From an uncultured Prevotella sp. (GTDB taxonomy: Bacteria; Bacteroidota; Bacteroidia; Bacteroidales; Bacteroidaceae), in NCBI GenBank assembly GCA_934229335.1, contig CAKQDQ010000042.1, positions 1-17,110 of the forward strand: a stretch of DNA of 17,110 nucleotides, written 5' to 3'. The notes beneath the pieces were generated by a model that was not told where the DNA came from, made no database searches, and worked only from the letters and a program-made list of their open reading frames with translations. Positions 15,081 to 17,110 of the stretch are shown here, in pieces (the first letter of the stretch is position 1; each line of letters begins with the position of its first letter). Position numbers and translations under genes: made by a program.

Positions 15081-16481
15081 ATGATAAATATATCAGAAGT
15101 GCTCGAGACCAATAACATGATCGAGCGTGAAAACCTTGACGTGCGCACCATCACAATGGGTATTAGTCTGCTGGACTGTGCCGACAAGTCATTGGAAGTG
15201 ACGTGCGAAAAGATTTACAACAAGATAACAACACTTGCCCGTGACCTTGTAAAAACAGGCGAGGAGATAAGCAAGGAGTTTGCAGTGCCTATCGTAAATA
15301 AGCGCATCTCCATTACACCAATATCACTTGTAGGCTCTGCTTGCTGTAAGATTCCAGCAGACTACGTAGTGATAGCAAAGACACTGGATAAGGCAGCCAA
15401 GGAGGTAGGAGTGAACTTCCTCGGTGGTTACAGCGCGATAGTCTCAAAAGGCATGACCAAGAGCGACGAGCTCTTGATACGCTCTATACCACAGGCTATG
15501 GCAGAGACAGATCGTATATGCTCAAGCGTGAACGTAGGCTCTACCAAGACAGGAATCAACATGGATGCTGTTCGCCTTATGGGCGACATAATCTTGCAGA
15601 CGGCAGAGTGTACCAAGGAGCAGGATTCGTTAGGCTGCGCCAAGGTAGTGGTGCTGTGTAACGCACCAGACGACAACCCCTTCATGGCAGGAGCCTTCCA
15701 TGGCGTGAGCGAGGCAGACGCTATTATCAATGTAGGCGTATCAGGACCAGGCGTGGTGAAGTACGCCTTAGAGCAGATGGACAAGAACTCTGCCGTGAAC
15801 AAGCAGACAGGTACTGGTCTCGCTAACTTTGAGGTGCTGTGCGAAACCATAAAGAAGACCGCGTTTAAGATAACACGTGTGGGTCAGCTCGTGGCACAAG
15901 AGGCATCAAAGCGACTTGGCGTTCCATTCGGAATAATAGACCTTTCGCTGGCTCCTACACCAGCCATAGGCGACTCTGTGGCAGACATTCTTCAGTGCAT
16001 TGGCGTAGACCGTGCAGGTGCTCCAGGTACAACGGCAGCGTTGGCGTTACTCAATGACCAGGTGAAAAAGGGCGGAGTAATGGCGTCTTCGTATGTAGGT
16101 GGACTGTCAGGAGCGTTCATTCCTGTTTCTGAAGACCAGGGAATGATAGACTCTGTGCTTGCAGGTGCACTGACAATAGAGAAACTTGAGGCTATGACAT
16201 GCGTCTGCTCTGTAGGTCTCGACATGATAGCGATACCTGGAGATACACCTGCAACCACCATCTCTGGCATCATTGCCGACGAGAGTGCCATAGGTATGAT
16301 AAACCAGAAGACAACAGCTGTGCGTATCATTCCTGTGATAGGAAAGAAGGTAGGCGACACGGTAGAGTTTGGCGGACTGTTAGGTTATGCGCCAGTCATG
16401 CCAGTAAACACCTTCGCTTGCGACAGACTCGTGAACCGTGGTGGCAGAATACCTGCGCCAATACATAGTTTCAAAAACTAA
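15081..16481 (+). CDS. UPF0210 (PFL-like, DUF711) family protein
   Basis: A 466-residue cytoplasmic protein of the conserved UPF0210 family, close to the family's usual length of about 450. Recognisable blocks are [10 protein letters not shown] (24-33), [42 protein letters not shown] and the C-terminal [14 protein letters not shown] (453-466). The family is annotated as pyruvate-formate-lyase-like on the basis of fold, but this sequence shows no glycyl-radical motif near the C-terminus, so radical activity is not supported. The biochemical function is unknown to me. A Met at residue 13 could be the true start. It is placed between an ACT-domain gene and a diaminopimelate dehydrogenase gene, which hints at amino-acid metabolism. 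Confidence 0.92.
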   Translation: MINISEVLETNNMIERENLDVRTITMGISLLDCADKSLEVTCEKIYNKITTLARDLVKTGEEISKEFAVPIVNKRISITPISLVGSACCKIPADYVVIAKTLDKAAKEVGVNFLGGYSAIVSKGMTKSDELLIRSIPQAMAETDRICSSVNVGSTKTGINMDAVRLMGDIILQTAECTKEQDSLGCAKVVVLCNAPDDNPFMAGAFHGVSEADAIINVGVSGPGVVKYALEQMDKNSAVNKQTGTGLANFEVLCETIKKTAFKITRVGQLVAQEASKRLGVPFGIIDLSLAPTPAIGDSVADILQCIGVDRAGAPGTTAALALLNDQVKKGGVMASSYVGGLSGAFIPVSEDQGMIDSVLAGALTIEKLEAMTCVCSVGLDMIAIPGDTPATTISGIIADESAIGMINQKTTAVRIIPVIGKKVGDTVEFGGLLGYAPVMPVNTFACDRLVNRGGRIPAPIHSFKN

Positions 16482-16544
16482 AAAGAATAAAGACGACACA
16501 AGGAATAAGTCGCCAAAAACATAAACAACAACAACCAAACAAAC

Positions 16545-17110
16545 ATGAAAAAGATTAGAGCAGCCGTAGTAGGTTATGGCAACATCGGCAAATTTGCTAT
16601 CGAAGCACTTGAGGCTTCAAAGGATTTTGAAATAGCAGGCGTAGTACGTCGTAAGGGAGCAGAGGACAAACCTGCAGAGCTTGCGCAGTATGAGGTCGTA
16701 AAGGATATTACAGAACTGAAGGATGTTGACGTGGCTATCCTCGCTACTCCTACACGTTCATGCCAGGAGTATGCAGAGAAGATACTCGCCATGGGCATCA
16801 ACACCGTAGATTCATTTGATATTCACACTTCAATAGTAGACTATCGCCGTGCCCTTATGCCTATCTGTAAGGAGCATAAGGCAGTAGCTGTCATCGCCGC
16901 TGGCTGGGATCCAGGTTCTGACTCTGTAGTACGTATGCTCATGCAGAGCCTTGCTCCTAAGGGTATCACATACACTAACTTCGGTCCTGGTCGCTCAATG
17001 GGTCACTCAGTATGCGTTCGTTCTAAGGAAGGCGTAAAGGACGCGCTCTCTATGACAATACCTGTTGGCGAGGGAATACACCGCCGTATGGTATATGTAG
17101 AGTTAGAAGA
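16545..17110 (+). CDS. ddh: meso-Diaminopimelate D-dehydrogenase, 3' end beyond the window
   Basis: 188 residues are visible; the family is about 300 long, so roughly the last third is cut off by the window end. The N-terminal Rossmann segment AVVGYGNIGKFA (7-18) binds NADP(H). VDSFDIH (88-94), GWDPG (120-124) and FGPGRSMGHS (146-155) correspond to conserved blocks of diaminopimelate dehydrogenase (for comparison, Corynebacterium Ddh has GWDPG and WGPGLSQGHS). The enzyme aminates tetrahydrodipicolinate to meso-diaminopimelate in one NADPH-dependent step, feeding lysine and peptidoglycan. It starts 63 nt after the UPF0210 gene with no clear promoter or terminator between, so it is probably the third gene of the ACT-UPF0210 operon. 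Confidence 0.88.
   Translation, partial: MKKIRAAVVGYGNIGKFAIEALEASKDFEIAGVVRRKGAEDKPAELAQYEVVKDITELKDVDVAILATPTRSCQEYAEKILAMGINTVDSFDIHTSIVDYRRALMPICKEHKAVAVIAAGWDPGSDSVVRMLMQSLAPKGITYTNFGPGRSMGHSVCVRSKEGVKDALSMTIPVGEGIHRRMVYVELE

Overview
The window looks like chromosomal DNA from a member of the Bacteroidota, most likely a Prevotella-type organism (Prevotellaceae). Five promoter-like sites fit the Bacteroidota housekeeping pattern, a TAnnTTTG -7 box with, in three cases, a TTTG or TTG -33 box 20 nt upstream. Start codons mostly lack a Shine-Dalgarno sequence and follow A-rich leaders. The gene content also fits: multidomain pectin CAZymes, a DUF4421 outer-membrane protein, a Bacteroidota-type M64 lipoprotein and a meso-diaminopimelate dehydrogenase. 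No transposase, integrase, CRISPR array, rRNA or tRNA was found. The taxonomic call is an inference.

Layout. Positions 1-306 hold three arrays of an ATTAATG heptamer repeated at 10-11 bp, the middle array inverted. Positions 307-5094 are a convergent pair of secreted pectin-degrading enzymes: a GH43-GH28 fusion (+) and a GH105-DUF4861 fusion (-), separated by a long hairpin. A divergent promoter region (about 5095-5279) then drives a Nudix hydrolase and a translationally coupled DUF4421 outer-membrane protein (+). A bidirectional terminator (7123-7162) separates these from a minus-strand series, in transcription order: 4'-phosphopantetheinyl transferase, M64 lipoprotein peptidase, gamma-carbonic-anhydrase-like hexapeptide protein and a beta-barrel-like outer-membrane protein. 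Divergent from the transferase is fabI (enoyl-ACP reductase), which has its own promoter and terminator. After it come a PurF-like protein without the glutaminase nucleophile, a hairpin-rich intergenic stretch and a BASS-family transporter.

The right end is the most interesting part. A well-formed promoter (14395-14426) starts a leader of about 350 nt that contains a large, multiply nested, self-complementary region with a G/C-rich core, a possible pseudoknot and competing right-hand arms. It lies in front of an ACT-domain regulator, a UPF0210/PFL-like protein and a diaminopimelate dehydrogenase cut by the window end. This has the form of a structured cis-regulatory RNA in front of a lysine/cell-wall precursor operon. 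I could not match it to a known riboswitch class from memory.

Functional links: the first two enzymes would cooperate on pectic glycans outside the cytoplasm. The phosphopantetheinyl transferase and FabI both serve ACP-dependent fatty acid synthesis and are divergently transcribed. The ACT, UPF0210 and DapDH genes probably form one amino-acid-related operon.
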